From the NCBI RefSeq assembly GCF_013927005.1, contig NZ_CP055930.1, positions 62,001-126,000 on the forward strand: DNA of 64,000 bases. The letters are read 5' to 3'. This stretch comes from Enterobacter sp. RHBSTW-00175 (GTDB lineage Bacteria; Pseudomonadota; Gammaproteobacteria; Enterobacterales; Enterobacteriaceae). Shown piece after piece: positions 1 to 8,813 of the stretch; positions within the stretch are counted from its first letter, which is position 1, and the number at the start of each line of letters is the position of its first letter. Both the position numbers and the translations under genes were made by a program. Under the pieces are notes generated by a model. That model worked only from the letters and a program-made list of their open reading frames with translations. It ran no database searches and was not told the DNA's origin.

Positions 1-2
1 TG

Positions 3-959
3 GAAGAACTCGCCCAGGGCGATACGGCTACCGCCTGGTGCGCCATGATCGGTTGTGACTCAGGTATTTATTCAGGTTTCTTGGAAGAAAAAAGCGCCAA
101 AGAGATCTTTCCACACGCCAATCTGGCCGTGGCGGGTTGGATACACCCGCAGGGAAAAGCCGAGATAGTTGATGGCGGCTACATCGTCACTGGCAAATGG
201 CGTTTTGCCAGCGGATCGCCTCATGGCGATGTCATCTCGGCAGGTTGCTTCCTCTACCGTAACGGCAATCTTGTACTGGATGACAACGGCAAGCCCCTTT
301 GGCGAGTCATGCTGGCGCGTCCTGCCGACTTCCTTTTTTCCGATACCTGGTTCACCACCGGCCTGCGGGGAAGCGGCAGTCAGGACTACTCCACGCAAGG
401 ATTGTTCATTCCCGAACAGCACGCGTTCAATTTCTCGGCACCAAAACGCCAAGGGCCACTGCACAAAACGCCGGATGCAATTTTACGCAAAATGTCCGGT
501 ATCCCGCTGGGGCTTGCGAGAGCCTGTCTGGACTATATCTACGACGTCGCCGACGACCGCACAGACAGAATCAATGATGTGAAATGGCGAAACTCAAAGC
601 GCGTCCAGACGGCGGTGGCTAACGCAGAGAATCAGTTATTTATCACCAGAAACGCGGTGCTCACCAGCGTAAGTACATTATGGCAGGCGCTCGAAGCCGA
701 TGCCGCTCATGACGATATTACTCATTGGCGCGTGCAGTCAGCTCTGAGTCGAAGAAATGCCTTTCAAACCGCGCGAACCATCGTTTCAAGCTTGTATGAC
801 CTACAGGGCGGCGGTTCTATCTACACCCATGAAACACCTTTTGACCGCGCATTACGTGATATCAACACCATTTGCCAGCACGCTGTCGCGCAGGAAAAAG
901 TCCTGCAGGTGTGCGGCGATATTCTCCTTGGTGGCAAAGTCGAAGATTACTTTATATAA
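3..959 (+). CDS. Acyl-CoA dehydrogenase-like flavoprotein, 5' end outside window
   Basis: The reading frame is open from base 3, so the gene starts upstream of the window; an internal ATG at 45 is not the true start. About 318 C-terminal residues are visible. They look like the middle beta domain (YIVTGKWRFASGS, then GLRGSGSQDY) and the C-terminal helical bundle of the acyl-CoA dehydrogenase superfamily. The end lacks an obvious acyl-CoA catalytic Glu context and resembles the flavin-dependent monooxygenase branch (HsaA/HpaH type), so a hydroxylase or oxidase role is possible. It is followed after 12 bases by a short-chain dehydrogenase and then a cupin, all on the same strand, which suggests a small biosynthetic or catabolic operon carried as ICE cargo. 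The substrate cannot be told from the sequence. Confidence 0.75.
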   Translation, partial: EELAQGDTATAWCAMIGCDSGIYSGFLEEKSAKEIFPHANLAVAGWIHPQGKAEIVDGGYIVTGKWRFASGSPHGDVISAGCFLYRNGNLVLDDNGKPLWRVMLARPADFLFSDTWFTTGLRGSGSQDYSTQGLFIPEQHAFNFSAPKRQGPLHKTPDAILRKMSGIPLGLARACLDYIYDVADDRTDRINDVKWRNSKRVQTAVANAENQLFITRNAVLTSVSTLWQALEADAAHDDITHWRVQSALSRRNAFQTARTIVSSLYDLQGGGSIYTHETPFDRALRDINTICQHAVAQEKVLQVCGDILLGGKVEDYFI

Positions 960-971
960 GGAAGAGAACCG

Positions 972-1730
972 ATGAGTGGTATTTTTTCGCAAAAGAAAAT
1001 TCTTGTAACCGGCGCAGGCAGTGGACTTGGCAGAGAAATAGCCTTGGCATTTTCACGGCTTGGCGGAACCGTTATTCTTGCAGGTCGAAATACGCAGAAA
1101 CTCGAAGAAACGGCGCAAGCGATCTCCGAGACCCCTGGCAAATCATGGGTTATTCCTTTCGACGCAAATAATAATCAATCAATAGATAACCTGTTTGATG
1201 AAATAAAACATAAAGTCGGCACTCTTGATATTGCCGTTAATAACGCCGGAGTATTTTCTTTTGGTTTTGTCGATGAAGCCTCCAATGAAGACTTTAATCA
1301 CGTATTCACTACTAATGTCATTGGTTTGTTTGAAAGTCTGAAGCGCGAACTTCAGTCGATGAAAGAAAACCGGGCCGGGACTATCGTTAATATTTCATCC
1401 AATATGTCTATCGGGCTGAATATTCCGGGCACGGCGGCCTACACCGCTTCAAAGGCTGCCGTCGATGCATTGACCCGCGTCTCGGCAAAAGAGGCTATCA
1501 CGCACGGCGTGCGGGTTTTCTCAATAAACCCTGGCCCATTGGCCACCGAAATGACACAACTTCCCGGCGAATCGGCGGCAGACCGTGACAAAAGATGGCG
1601 CGATTTAATCCCCATTGGGCGTATTGGTGATGTTAAAGAGATCGCTGAAGCCATTATTTGGTCCTGCTCAGGCCAGTCTGACTACTTAGTGGGTTCACGA
1701 ATAGTTATCGATGGTGGCCATTCTCTTTAA
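972..1730 (+). CDS. Short-chain dehydrogenase/reductase (SDR)
   Basis: A 252-aa classical SDR. The N-terminal nucleotide-binding motif TGAGSGLG is at residues 13-20, NNAG at 90-93, the catalytic Ser at about 142-143, and the catalytic pair Tyr157 and Lys161 (YTASK). The C-terminal GSRIVIDGGHSL is typical of the family. The start has AGGAAGAGAACC just upstream. It probably reduces or oxidises a carbonyl or hydroxyl group with NAD(P)H in the pathway shared with the upstream acyl-CoA dehydrogenase-like enzyme and the downstream cupin. Substrate unknown. Confidence 0.9.
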   Translation: MSGIFSQKKILVTGAGSGLGREIALAFSRLGGTVILAGRNTQKLEETAQAISETPGKSWVIPFDANNNQSIDNLFDEIKHKVGTLDIAVNNAGVFSFGFVDEASNEDFNHVFTTNVIGLFESLKRELQSMKENRAGTIVNISSNMSIGLNIPGTAAYTASKAAVDALTRVSAKEAITHGVRVFSINPGPLATEMTQLPGESAADRDKRWRDLIPIGRIGDVKEIAEAIIWSCSGQSDYLVGSRIVIDGGHSL

Positions 1731-1754
1731 ATTATTATTCCCGAGGTATAAATC

Positions 1755-2252
1755 ATGCAGCCATTTATTATTCGAGACAATGAAGGCATTCCGCTCTGGT
1801 TAAATAACAACACCTATACTATAAAGCTGGATAAAGAAAACACCGGGGGAAACATCTCTATTATCCAGGGATTTGTGGGTCCAGGCGGGGGTCCGATTTG
1901 GCATCTTCATGAAGACGCTGATGAGATTTTTTATGTACTAGATGGACAATTAACAGTAAGAGCCGGAGAAAATATTTTTCATGCCAATCCAGGCGATTTT
2001 GTTTATGTTCCCAAGGGGATTTATCATCAATTTAGAAATAACAGCATTAAACCTATCAAGATATTACTGATGTTCTCTCCTGCTGGATTCGAAGGGTTCT
2101 TTAGGGAAACAGGAATCGTAGCAAAACAGGGCGTTATACCACCACTACATATTCATGATGCCGAAGCAAACAGACGGGCTATTAAGATTGGTGGGAAATA
2201 CCTTTCTTTTGTTCCTGACTTTGAAAACCCCGATGTTAATCCAAATTTATAA
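1755..2252 (+). CDS. Single-domain cupin protein
   Basis: A 165-aa cupin. Motif 1 reads HLHEDADEIFYVLDG at about residues 51-65, with His, His and Glu as likely metal ligands. Motif 2 reads PGDFVYVPKGIYHQF at about 82-96, with a further His. The protein has no signal peptide. Quercetinase-like and polyketide cyclase-like cupins look like this, so an enzymatic or a small-molecule-binding role is possible. It is the last gene of the three-gene cargo group and is followed by a clear terminator. Confidence 0.85.
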   Translation: MQPFIIRDNEGIPLWLNNNTYTIKLDKENTGGNISIIQGFVGPGGGPIWHLHEDADEIFYVLDGQLTVRAGENIFHANPGDFVYVPKGIYHQFRNNSIKPIKILLMFSPAGFEGFFRETGIVAKQGVIPPLHIHDAEANRRAIKIGGKYLSFVPDFENPDVNPNL

Positions 2253-2258
2253 GAAACC

Positions 2259-2288
2259 AAAATGCCGCGAAGTCTTTGCGGCATTTTT
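2259..2288 (+). terminator. Rho-independent terminator after the cupin gene
   Basis: The inverted arms TGCCGC and GCGGCA, extended by A and T pairs, are followed by a T run. The hairpin begins 7 bases after the cupin stop codon and closes the metabolic cargo operon. Confidence 0.85.
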
Positions 2289-2416
2289 ATATTACAAATA
2301 AATCTGAACGGGTGTTACTTAAAAAGCCCTCTAACCTTCCATCAACCGTCATCCTTTATTCATCTTATGTGAGGACATCATATTTATCAGCACGGATATG
2401 TAAAAGGAGATATGTT

Positions 2417-3284
2417 ATGTCAGACAGGCTCGCTTTTTTTAAGAATAAAAATCTAAACTCAGACTGGTTAACTATCAAAGAAGCAGTTAAAACATCAAAG
2501 AAAAACGGCATCAGGAAAATACAAGAAAGTGATATCTATCGATATGCTCTGCAGGGTAAAATCCTCCTTTCGATATACTTTCAGTCTCCCATTACCTTGA
2601 GGAAAATAAAATCCTATAACCATAAATTAAAGCTAAAAACTAAAGACAATAACTTACCGGACGACAAAATTATGTTGGATGAAAGCGATTTTTTTAGCGA
2701 GAGTAATTTAACTTTTAGCACCGAAGGTAAATATTTTCACACTGCTCATGGCGTCATTGATACAAGTCTTTTTGGATATGAATATTTTCTCATACAATGC
2801 CTACTTGCTCACCATCTAAAAATACCATCACCTGTACTAAGAGGGCACAATAACTATGGAATTACTGTTTCCTTATCTGGGGAAATCTTTCTAGTTCACA
2901 ATAGAATTTCATTACGCGACGGAATGTCATTAAACGGCATAGATTTAAGCTTTAATGATGCCTACTTTCCTATTTATAACTTACCGAAGGATGCATGTTT
3001 TGTTATCAGGCAAACTGAGTTAAATAAACTATTCAACTGGCTGGCTGGAAAAAAAATCACCCTCGGATTCTTCCACACGCATATCATCCCCTCTATCAAG
3101 ACTATTTTGGCTTGCCTGTAGAAATAATGAAACCATCAGTCCGTTAATCATGCAACCGTATAAACTATTGTCCATTTTTGAACAATGGGCATCTGAGGAA
3201 GGCATTACCGATCGATTCAGTGGCGACACGCTCAAGACTGCGCTTGAGCGCGGCTCGCCCCCTTCTCTACCAACACAAAAATAA
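2417..3284 (+). pseudogene. ICE-associated hypothetical protein interrupted by a frameshift in an A8 run
   Basis: The frame opened by ATG 2417 (AAAGGAGA ribosome-binding site 7 bases upstream) ends at 3121 and gives 234 aa. It begins DWLTIKEAVK, a phrasing common in small DNA-associated mobile-element proteins. A different frame from the A8 run at 3049-3056 to TAA 3284 reads on smoothly as SPLSRLFWLACRNNETISPL, then QPYKLLSIFEQWASEEG, then DTLKTALERG. That continuation looks like genuine protein. If the run were seven A's, one ORF of about 288 aa would result. The gene is therefore either broken by a one-base insertion, expressed by slippage on the A run, or affected by a sequencing error. 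The function is unknown. Confidence 0.6.
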
Positions 3285-3305
3285 GATGATGCCCTTCGCT
3301 ATAAA

Positions 3306-3381
3306 AACCCGTATTAAGGATTGGATTTTCCGTAATACGGGTTCATCAACTTTCTCCACACCACGACTTTGTGTTGTCGTG
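3306..3381. repeat. Two inverted repeats in the leader of the AlpA gene
   Basis: A perfect 11-bp inverted repeat (AACCCGTATTA at 3306-3316, complement at 3333-3343) is followed by a second one (CACGAC at 3362-3367, GTCGTG at 3376-3381). No T run follows either, so these are more likely operator or leader structures than terminators. They lie directly upstream of the AlpA-like regulator. Confidence 0.5.
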
Positions 3382-3422
3382 TTATCTCCCGGCTAGCGCT
3401 ATATCTGCCACAGGAGAAAACC

Positions 3423-3617
3423 GTGACATCTCATCAGTTATTACGTCTGAAACAGGTTGAAGAAAAAACTGGCCTGAAGCGCTCTCAAATCTATCTGTAT
3501 ATGAAAGACGGTACCTTCCCCCGCTCAATCAAGATTGGCCCGGCCAGTGTCGCCTGGCTCGAATCGGAAATTGACGAATGGATCAATATTAAATTAGTCC
3601 GCCGCTCAATAGGCTGA
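3423..3617 (+). CDS. AlpA-family DNA-binding transcriptional regulator
   Basis: A 64-aa protein with the typical AlpA/MerR-like winged helix: LLRLKQVEEKTGLKRSQIYL, then the wing FPRSIKIGPASVAWLESEID, then EWI. The GTG at 3423 is chosen because CAGGAGAAAACC lies directly upstream and AlpA proteins usually begin just before this helix. Such proteins regulate excision or expression of integrated elements, classically by activating an excisionase or integrase gene. It is followed after 14 bases by the DUF2857-like gene. Confidence 0.9.
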   Translation: MTSHQLLRLKQVEEKTGLKRSQIYLYMKDGTFPRSIKIGPASVAWLESEIDEWINIKLVRRSIG

Positions 3618-3631
3618 AGGGAGAAAATACC

Positions 3632-4219
3632 ATGATTATCCCATCACTTAATTACGCCGTATTAACCGATGCCCTGCATGCATTGAAGGATGGCAACATT
3701 CGTTACTGCGAATCGCTAGGATTCACTTTCGACGAAATGAATGCCCTCAACCAGTTGTCACTAGACGAGCTGTTTATCATCAGTCGGGAGTCTGCACAGT
3801 TTTTGACTGTGACGGTTCATCACGACGCATTACACCTGCTTCTGGCTAAATCCCGTGAGGAGGTTCTGCAGCAACAGCGTATCAACCACGCCATCCGGCT
3901 GGGTGGATCAATTGCGCTACTCAACAAGTATTTTGGCCTCACTTCCAACGAAGTTTGCCTTCGCCGCCGGTTACTGGGCGTCCGTGTGCCTTATGGCCGG
4001 ACGCCAGAGCCGGACGAAGAGACGGATGCGGCCATCTGGCTGCAATGGCAACAATGCCGGGTGGCCAACCTGGAATCGACCGATGCGCTGTCCGCCATGA
4101 TGCAGGTAACGCAAACCCTGCTGCCGAAAGTCGAAGGGTTGTCACTGACCAGCGTCTGGAAACGTATCGCACTTTGCGAACAGGAGGCGTCAGACCGGAG
4201 GGCCGCACATGCCAGATGA
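3632..4219 (+). CDS. DUF2857-like (STY4526-type) ICE protein
   Basis: A 195-aa soluble protein. The segment GGSIALLNKYFGLTSNEVCLRRRLLGV is the hallmark of the DUF2857 family found next to alpA and replication-partition genes in SPI-7-like and ICEKp-like elements. A regulatory or transfer-associated role is assumed from context only. The ribosome-binding site is GAAGGGAG. The end overlaps the next gene by 11 bases, indicating translational coupling. Confidence 0.7.
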   Translation: MIIPSLNYAVLTDALHALKDGNIRYCESLGFTFDEMNALNQLSLDELFIISRESAQFLTVTVHHDALHLLLAKSREEVLQQQRINHAIRLGGSIALLNKYFGLTSNEVCLRRRLLGVRVPYGRTPEPDEETDAAIWLQWQQCRVANLESTDALSAMMQVTQTLLPKVEGLSLTSVWKRIALCEQEASDRRAAHAR

Positions 4220-4418
4220 GATCGACCGCGATCAGGAATTTAACGAGCAACGACTGGAGGAGATGATTGAACAGAGTCGTTTTAAGCCAGGGTCTACGCC
4301 ATCATTATTCCATTGTCGTCTATGCGGCAAGCCCATTCCTGAAAAGCGACGGCAGGCACTGCCGGGCATAACAACCTGCACGGAATGTCAGGAAAAACTT
4401 GAACGTCGAAGATGTTAA
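4209..4418 (+). CDS. TraR/DksA C4-type zinc-finger protein
   Basis: A 69-aa protein with an acidic, helical N-terminus and a C-terminal four-cysteine finger of the form CRLCGKPIPEKRR, 10 residues, CTECQ. That is the signature of short TraR/DksA-like proteins on conjugative elements. TraR binds the RNA polymerase secondary channel and imitates DksA with ppGpp; the same role is inferred here. It is translationally coupled to the DUF2857-like gene and ends that small operon. Confidence 0.85.
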   Translation: MPDEIDRDQEFNEQRLEEMIEQSRFKPGSTPSLFHCRLCGKPIPEKRRQALPGITTCTECQEKLERRRC

Positions 4419-4419
4419 T

Positions 4420-4814
4420 AATGGTCACAGAGACATGCAGGAATATTTTCCCTGCATGTCTCTATCATTAACTATAAATCCACAGTCGTCTTTATTAACT
4501 ATTTCACTTCCTTTTATTTACCCCAAAGCTTATCCCCCTCCACCGCTAGTTTATCTCTCTCATTTTAACTTTGAATTTATCGTTCATATACCGCCCCGGA
4601 TATCTGATCCTGAAAACCTCATTACATAATAGTTACCCGTATTGACGTTAATTCGCCTGAATCAGGCATTGCTCTTTAAAAATATGGTTCGGGCTGTCAC
4701 GAAACCACAATTCAGGGTGCCGCTGAATGTTCTCGCTGACCCGTTAAAACCGGAATGCAGAATTGGGATGTGACATTTATTTAACTCATCGTTGTTTTTA
4801 GTAGAGGAGACCTC
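4420..4814. other. Intergenic region with a perfect 12-bp inverted repeat, upstream of the virB operon
   Basis: No gene is supported here. A perfect inverted repeat (GAGACATGCAGG at 4430-4441, complement at 4451-4462) follows the zinc-finger gene; it lacks a strong T run but may end that operon. The rest is AT-rich and pyrimidine-rich and probably holds the promoter of the conjugation operon. A TTGACG near 4642 is a possible -35 box, but I see no convincing -10 at the right distance. Confidence 0.55.
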
Positions 4815-5036
4815 ATGCGAAAACCCATTTATCACGTATTTGTCACCCAGGAAAGTCAGCCCGACCCACAGGGCGAAAAAAACACCTGGTGGACGAAAGT
4901 CGGCGTGGCTTTTGCCCATCACGGTAAACCCGGCCTGAACGTGGTACTGACACCCGGCATTGCTGTCTCCGGCAAGCTGGTGCTCCTTGAGCCCAGGGAT
5001 GACGGCGACGCGACACAGGATACTCAACCCGTTTAA
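4815..5036 (+). CDS. Small conserved conjugation-locus protein, function unknown
   Basis: A 73-aa protein with a GAGGAGACCTC ribosome-binding site. The pattern WTKVGVAFAHHGKPGLNVVL, then a short loop and GKLVLLEPRDD, recurs in small proteins encoded on conjugative plasmids and ICEs, where the fold looks like a small beta-sheet protein. It is the first gene of the transfer operon, 75 bases before virB1. No catalytic motif is visible. Confidence 0.6.
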   Translation: MRKPIYHVFVTQESQPDPQGEKNTWWTKVGVAFAHHGKPGLNVVLTPGIAVSGKLVLLEPRDDGDATQDTQPV

Positions 5037-5111
5037 TCGCCCTTTCTTCTTTCCGGCCCTGTACCGTCTGATGGCGGTACGCGTTGCCCAGTTTATCGTT
5101 CCGAGGCCACC

Positions 5112-5759
5112 ATGCTTTCCACCTCCGTGTTTCTGGCGGCGGCCATGCAGTGCGCCGCCAGCGTTCACCCGTCGACGGCACTTGATGTGGCGCGGGTCGA
5201 ATCCGGTTTGAATCCGTATGCCATTGCTGAAATCCTGCCCGGTGGCAAAGGCGTGACTTCACATTTCCCCACGAGCAAGGATGAGGCCGTCAGCATCACC
5301 AGACAGTTGACGGCAGAGGGCCGACGTTATTCGGTCGGGCTGATGCAAATCACCAGCACCAATTTCCGTCATTACGGCGTGAACGCCCGTGACCTTCTTG
5401 ACCCCTGTACCAACCTGTCCGTCTTTGAGCACATCCTCACCGACTGCTACCGCCGCGGCGGTTCCCTCAAGCGTGCGCTCAGTTGCTACTACTCGGGAAA
5501 TTTCACGACCGGCCAACAGCCGGAATCCGCGTTTAACCAGACCAGCTACATCCAGCGCATCGGATACGCCGTACCGTCAACGCGGGAAGACCGGCAGCGA
5601 CCTCCCACCGAAAAGCTCGTGCCGGCAATCCGTTACCCCGCCGCCGTCATGCGTGGCGAGCTTACCGATAACGCCACGCCAGTTCTGACATCCCTACGCT
5701 ACCCCAACGCCCTAATACGCGGCGCGTTACCCATTCCCGGCCCCCAGGAGGAACAATGA
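5112..5759 (+). CDS. virB1: VirB1-like lytic transglycosylase
   Basis: A 215-aa SLT-fold protein with the catalytic Glu30 in ALDVARVESGLNPYAI and the family motifs YSVGLMQIT and LSCYYSGN. VirB1 cleaves peptidoglycan glycan strands in the periplasm so the type IV secretion channel can be assembled. The N-terminus (STSVFLAAAMQCAASV) could be a short signal or part of the fold, and a start further upstream cannot be excluded. The stop overlaps the virB2 start. Confidence 0.9.
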   Translation: MLSTSVFLAAAMQCAASVHPSTALDVARVESGLNPYAIAEILPGGKGVTSHFPTSKDEAVSITRQLTAEGRRYSVGLMQITSTNFRHYGVNARDLLDPCTNLSVFEHILTDCYRRGGSLKRALSCYYSGNFTTGQQPESAFNQTSYIQRIGYAVPSTREDRQRPPTEKLVPAIRYPAAVMRGELTDNATPVLTSLRYPNALIRGALPIPGPQEEQ

Positions 5760-6037
5760 TGAAACGAAAACAGACTGACTGGCCCGTCCTCACTTGCCTG
5801 TTAATGGCAAGCCCGGTGCTGGCAGCAGACAGCGGGTTTAATAAAGCCAATGAGACGCTGAGCAACACCTCTACCGGCCTGCTCGGGCTGGCCGCCGTCA
5901 CCATCACGCTGGCCACCATGTGGGTGGGGTACAAAGTGTTGTTTGACGGTAAGAGCCTGCATGACATGCGCAACGTCATCATTGGCGCCATCCTAATCGT
6001 CGGTGCGTCAGGTTTCGGTGCCTACTGGGCGTCATAA
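5756..6037 (+). CDS. virB2: VirB2-like major pilin
   Basis: A 93-aa protein with a signal peptide (about residues 1-24, cut after VLA) and two hydrophobic segments at about 41-60 and 72-92, the expected layout of a mature VirB2 pilin. It overlaps virB1 by 4 bases and precedes virB3-virB4. It forms the conjugative pilus shaft and part of the channel. A second ATG follows the first directly. Confidence 0.85.
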   Translation: MMKRKQTDWPVLTCLLMASPVLAADSGFNKANETLSNTSTGLLGLAAVTITLATMWVGYKVLFDGKSLHDMRNVIIGAILIVGASGFGAYWAS

Positions 6038-6048
6038 GGGAGGCAACG

Positions 6049-8796
6049 ATGGCTACGCTGAACAAAGCGCTGACGCGACCTGCCGCCATAGCCGGCATTC
6101 CCCTCGTGCCGTTCGTGATGGTCAGCGGGGCCATCGTCCTGCTGGCGGTCTATGTCAGCTATTACCTGATATTACTGCTTATTCCCGCCTGGCTGGAGAT
6201 GAAGGCAAAGGCCAGAACCGATATTCACTATTTCGGGCTGCTCTGGCTGGCCTTTAAAACCCGTGGCCGGTTTGGCACCAATAAACATTTTGGTGCCAAT
6301 GCCCTGCTGGCAAACCGCTATGACGCTGTCGACGTTTCGGAGTTTATTGAAAAGATGAAGTTAAACGAGCGCGTTACGCTGGATAAGCATATTCCCTACT
6401 CATCCCATATCCATCCCCAGGTAATAAGAAACCGCCAGGGTGATTTGGTTGCCAGCTGGGAGCTGGAGGGCACCGTTTTTGAATGCGAGGACGAACATCA
6501 CCTGACGTTAATGGCGACGCATCTCAATAACGTGATTCGTGCATATGAAGGCCTGCCAGTCACTTTCTATCTTCACCGTATCCGGGAAAAATACCACGAT
6601 GCCTTTGATGCAAATTCAGGTATTCCCTTTTCTGATGAAGTGACCCGGCTGTATTCCCAGCCGATCAACGAAAAGCCGTTCTGGCGGCACCGGCTGTTTT
6701 TCACCGTCTGCTATGCGCCCTTCTCTCCGCTGGAGAAAAAGGCCATGAAGGCACAGCCGTCAGGTAAACGCAAAGCGGTGCTGGATGATGCCCTGAAAGT
6801 GATGCTGGAACACCGGGAGGCGCTGGCTTCGGCGCTGTCCCGCTATACGGCGACGCCACTGGGGATGTATGAAGGCAACGGGCGGGTGTATTCCGCCCAG
6901 CTGTCCTTGTATCACCGCCTGCTCACCGGCAAGTGGCAAAAGGTGGCGGTCACGCGTGCGCCGTTTTATGAAACATTAAGCACGCCGGATGTCTTTTTTA
7001 CCACTGACACCGCCGAGTGCCAGACGGTCGGCGGCTCCCGTTTTTTCCGCAGTCTGGAAATCAAAGATTATTCGCCTGAAACCGCGACCGGCCTGCTGGA
7101 CGCGCTGCTGTATGCCGAAAGCGAGTACGTGCTGACGCAGTCCTTCACCTGCATGGCCCGCGATGAGGCGCAGAAGCATATTCGCCTGGCGGAAAAGCGC
7201 CTGAATTCGGCGGACGACGACGCCATTTCACAGCGGGAAGAGCTGACTGTCCTGCGTGACCTGCTCCAGTCCGGGCATGTCTCGTGCGGGAAATACCACT
7301 TCTCCCTGCTGGTATCTTCAGACAGCCCAGAGCAGGTGGTGAAGGATACCAACGCGCTGGCGCAGCCCTTCGCCGACCTCGGCATCATGACGACGCTGTC
7401 CACGCTGTCGCTGCCCGCCGCGTACCTGGCGCAACTGCCGGGGGTGTATACGCTGCGCCCCCGTCTGGTGGCCGTCAGCAGCCAGAACTTTGCCGACCTG
7501 GCGAGCCTGCACAACTTTCATTCCCACAAGCGGAGCGGCAATCCCTGGGGTGACGCCATCGCGATACTCAAATCACCCGGCGGTGGCGGATATTACCTGA
7601 ACCTGCATGACAGCCAAAGCGGGCGGGATGACTTCAACGAAAAAACGCCGGGTAATACAGCGATTATCGGTAAAACCGGCTCAGGGAAAACGATGCTGAT
7701 GACCATGATGCAGCAACTGATGCAGAAGTACCGAAATCCGGCGACGTTCTCCGCCTCAGCCACAATCCAGCGGCTCACCACGGTGTATTTCGACAAGGAC
7801 CGGGCGGCGGAGATGGCGATACGCCAGATGGGCGGACGCTACTTCCGCATCCGTACCGGCACTCCCACCGGGTTTAACCCGTTTTCGCTGGCCCCAACCC
7901 GGCGGAATATCAGCTTTATCAAACGACTGGTACGCATACTGTGCGGCCGCAACGGCAAGCCGCTCGATCCGCGCGATGAGGAGCGGATCAGTGCCGCCGT
8001 GGATACCATTATGCTCGACTACCCGCCGGAATACCGCAAGTTCGGTATCACCCGGCTGCTGGAAGTCCTGCCGGAGCCGCCAACCCCCGACGCCCGCATC
8101 AACGGGCTACGTATTCGCCTTAAACAGTGGGCGCAGGGCGGCGAGTTCGGCTGGGTCTTCGACAATGAGGAGGATACCTTCAACATCAGCAACATTGATA
8201 ACGTGGGTATCGACGGTACGGAATTTCTCGATGATGACGATATTCGCGGCCCCGTCACGTTTTATCTGCTTTACCGCGTCACCAGCCTGCTGGACGGTCG
8301 CCGGCTGGTGATGTTCATGGACGAGTTCTGGAAATGGCTGGCCGATATCGAATTCTCCCGCTTCTCGCTTAATATGCTGAAAGTGATACGCAAGCTGAAC
8401 GGCATCTTCGTCCCCGCCACGCAGTCGCCTGACGAAATCGTCAAACATCCAATTGCCCCGGCGATTATCGAGCAGTGCAGCACGCAGATATTTCTTGCCA
8501 ACCCGAAGGCCAGCCGGGCGGATTACGTGGAAAAGATGAAAGTGCCGGAAAGCGTGTACGACATCGTCAGAAACCTCGATCCGGGGGAGCGCTCTATGGT
8601 GGTCCTGAAAACACCATTACGCGCGGGTGAAACCCGGCCTTTTGTGGTGATGGCGAAAATGGATTTAGCGGGCCTCGGGAAACTCACCAAAATGCTGAGC
8701 GGCAGCGAAGACAACCTGAAACTATTCGACACCCTGTATCAGGAAGGAATGCAGCCTGATGACTGGAAAGCCGCCTTCCTTGAACAATCCCTGTAA
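6049..8796 (+). CDS. virB4: VirB3-VirB4 fusion, type IV secretion ATPase
   Basis: A 915-aa fusion. The first 90 or so residues are VirB3-like, with one long hydrophobic segment at about 18-48. The rest is VirB4, with Walker A GKTGSGKT at 541-548 and a Walker B-like LVMFMDEFWKWL later, followed by the C-terminal PATQSPDEIV segment. VirB4 is the inner-membrane hexameric ATPase that powers pilus assembly and substrate transfer. Fused VirB3-B4 proteins are known in Campylobacter and in ICEKp-like systems. Both Walker motifs are intact. Confidence 0.92.
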   Translation: MATLNKALTRPAAIAGIPLVPFVMVSGAIVLLAVYVSYYLILLLIPAWLEMKAKARTDIHYFGLLWLAFKTRGRFGTNKHFGANALLANRYDAVDVSEFIEKMKLNERVTLDKHIPYSSHIHPQVIRNRQGDLVASWELEGTVFECEDEHHLTLMATHLNNVIRAYEGLPVTFYLHRIREKYHDAFDANSGIPFSDEVTRLYSQPINEKPFWRHRLFFTVCYAPFSPLEKKAMKAQPSGKRKAVLDDALKVMLEHREALASALSRYTATPLGMYEGNGRVYSAQLSLYHRLLTGKWQKVAVTRAPFYETLSTPDVFFTTDTAECQTVGGSRFFRSLEIKDYSPETATGLLDALLYAESEYVLTQSFTCMARDEAQKHIRLAEKRLNSADDDAISQREELTVLRDLLQSGHVSCGKYHFSLLVSSDSPEQVVKDTNALAQPFADLGIMTTLSTLSLPAAYLAQLPGVYTLRPRLVAVSSQNFADLASLHNFHSHKRSGNPWGDAIAILKSPGGGGYYLNLHDSQSGRDDFNEKTPGNTAIIGKTGSGKTMLMTMMQQLMQKYRNPATFSASATIQRLTTVYFDKDRAAEMAIRQMGGRYFRIRTGTPTGFNPFSLAPTRRNISFIKRLVRILCGRNGKPLDPRDEERISAAVDTIMLDYPPEYRKFGITRLLEVLPEPPTPDARINGLRIRLKQWAQGGEFGWVFDNEEDTFNISNIDNVGIDGTEFLDDDDIRGPVTFYLLYRVTSLLDGRRLVMFMDEFWKWLADIEFSRFSLNMLKVIRKLNGIFVPATQSPDEIVKHPIAPAIIEQCSTQIFLANPKASRADYVEKMKVPESVYDIVRNLDPGERSMVVLKTPLRAGETRPFVVMAKMDLAGLGKLTKMLSGSEDNLKLFDTLYQEGMQPDDWKAAFLEQSL

Positions 8797-8813
8797 TATT
8801 CACGACGGAGGTA

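Noticed and set aside
5066..5080. Possible RfaH ops element upstream of virB1 (GGCGGTACGC)
   Set aside because: It departs from the ops consensus GGCGGTAG after seven bases and is inside the leader between two genes of one operon.
4662..5262. Two overlapping reverse-strand ORFs opposite the small conjugation gene and virB1
   Set aside because: Shadow frames of real genes, basic low-complexity sequence, no start signals.
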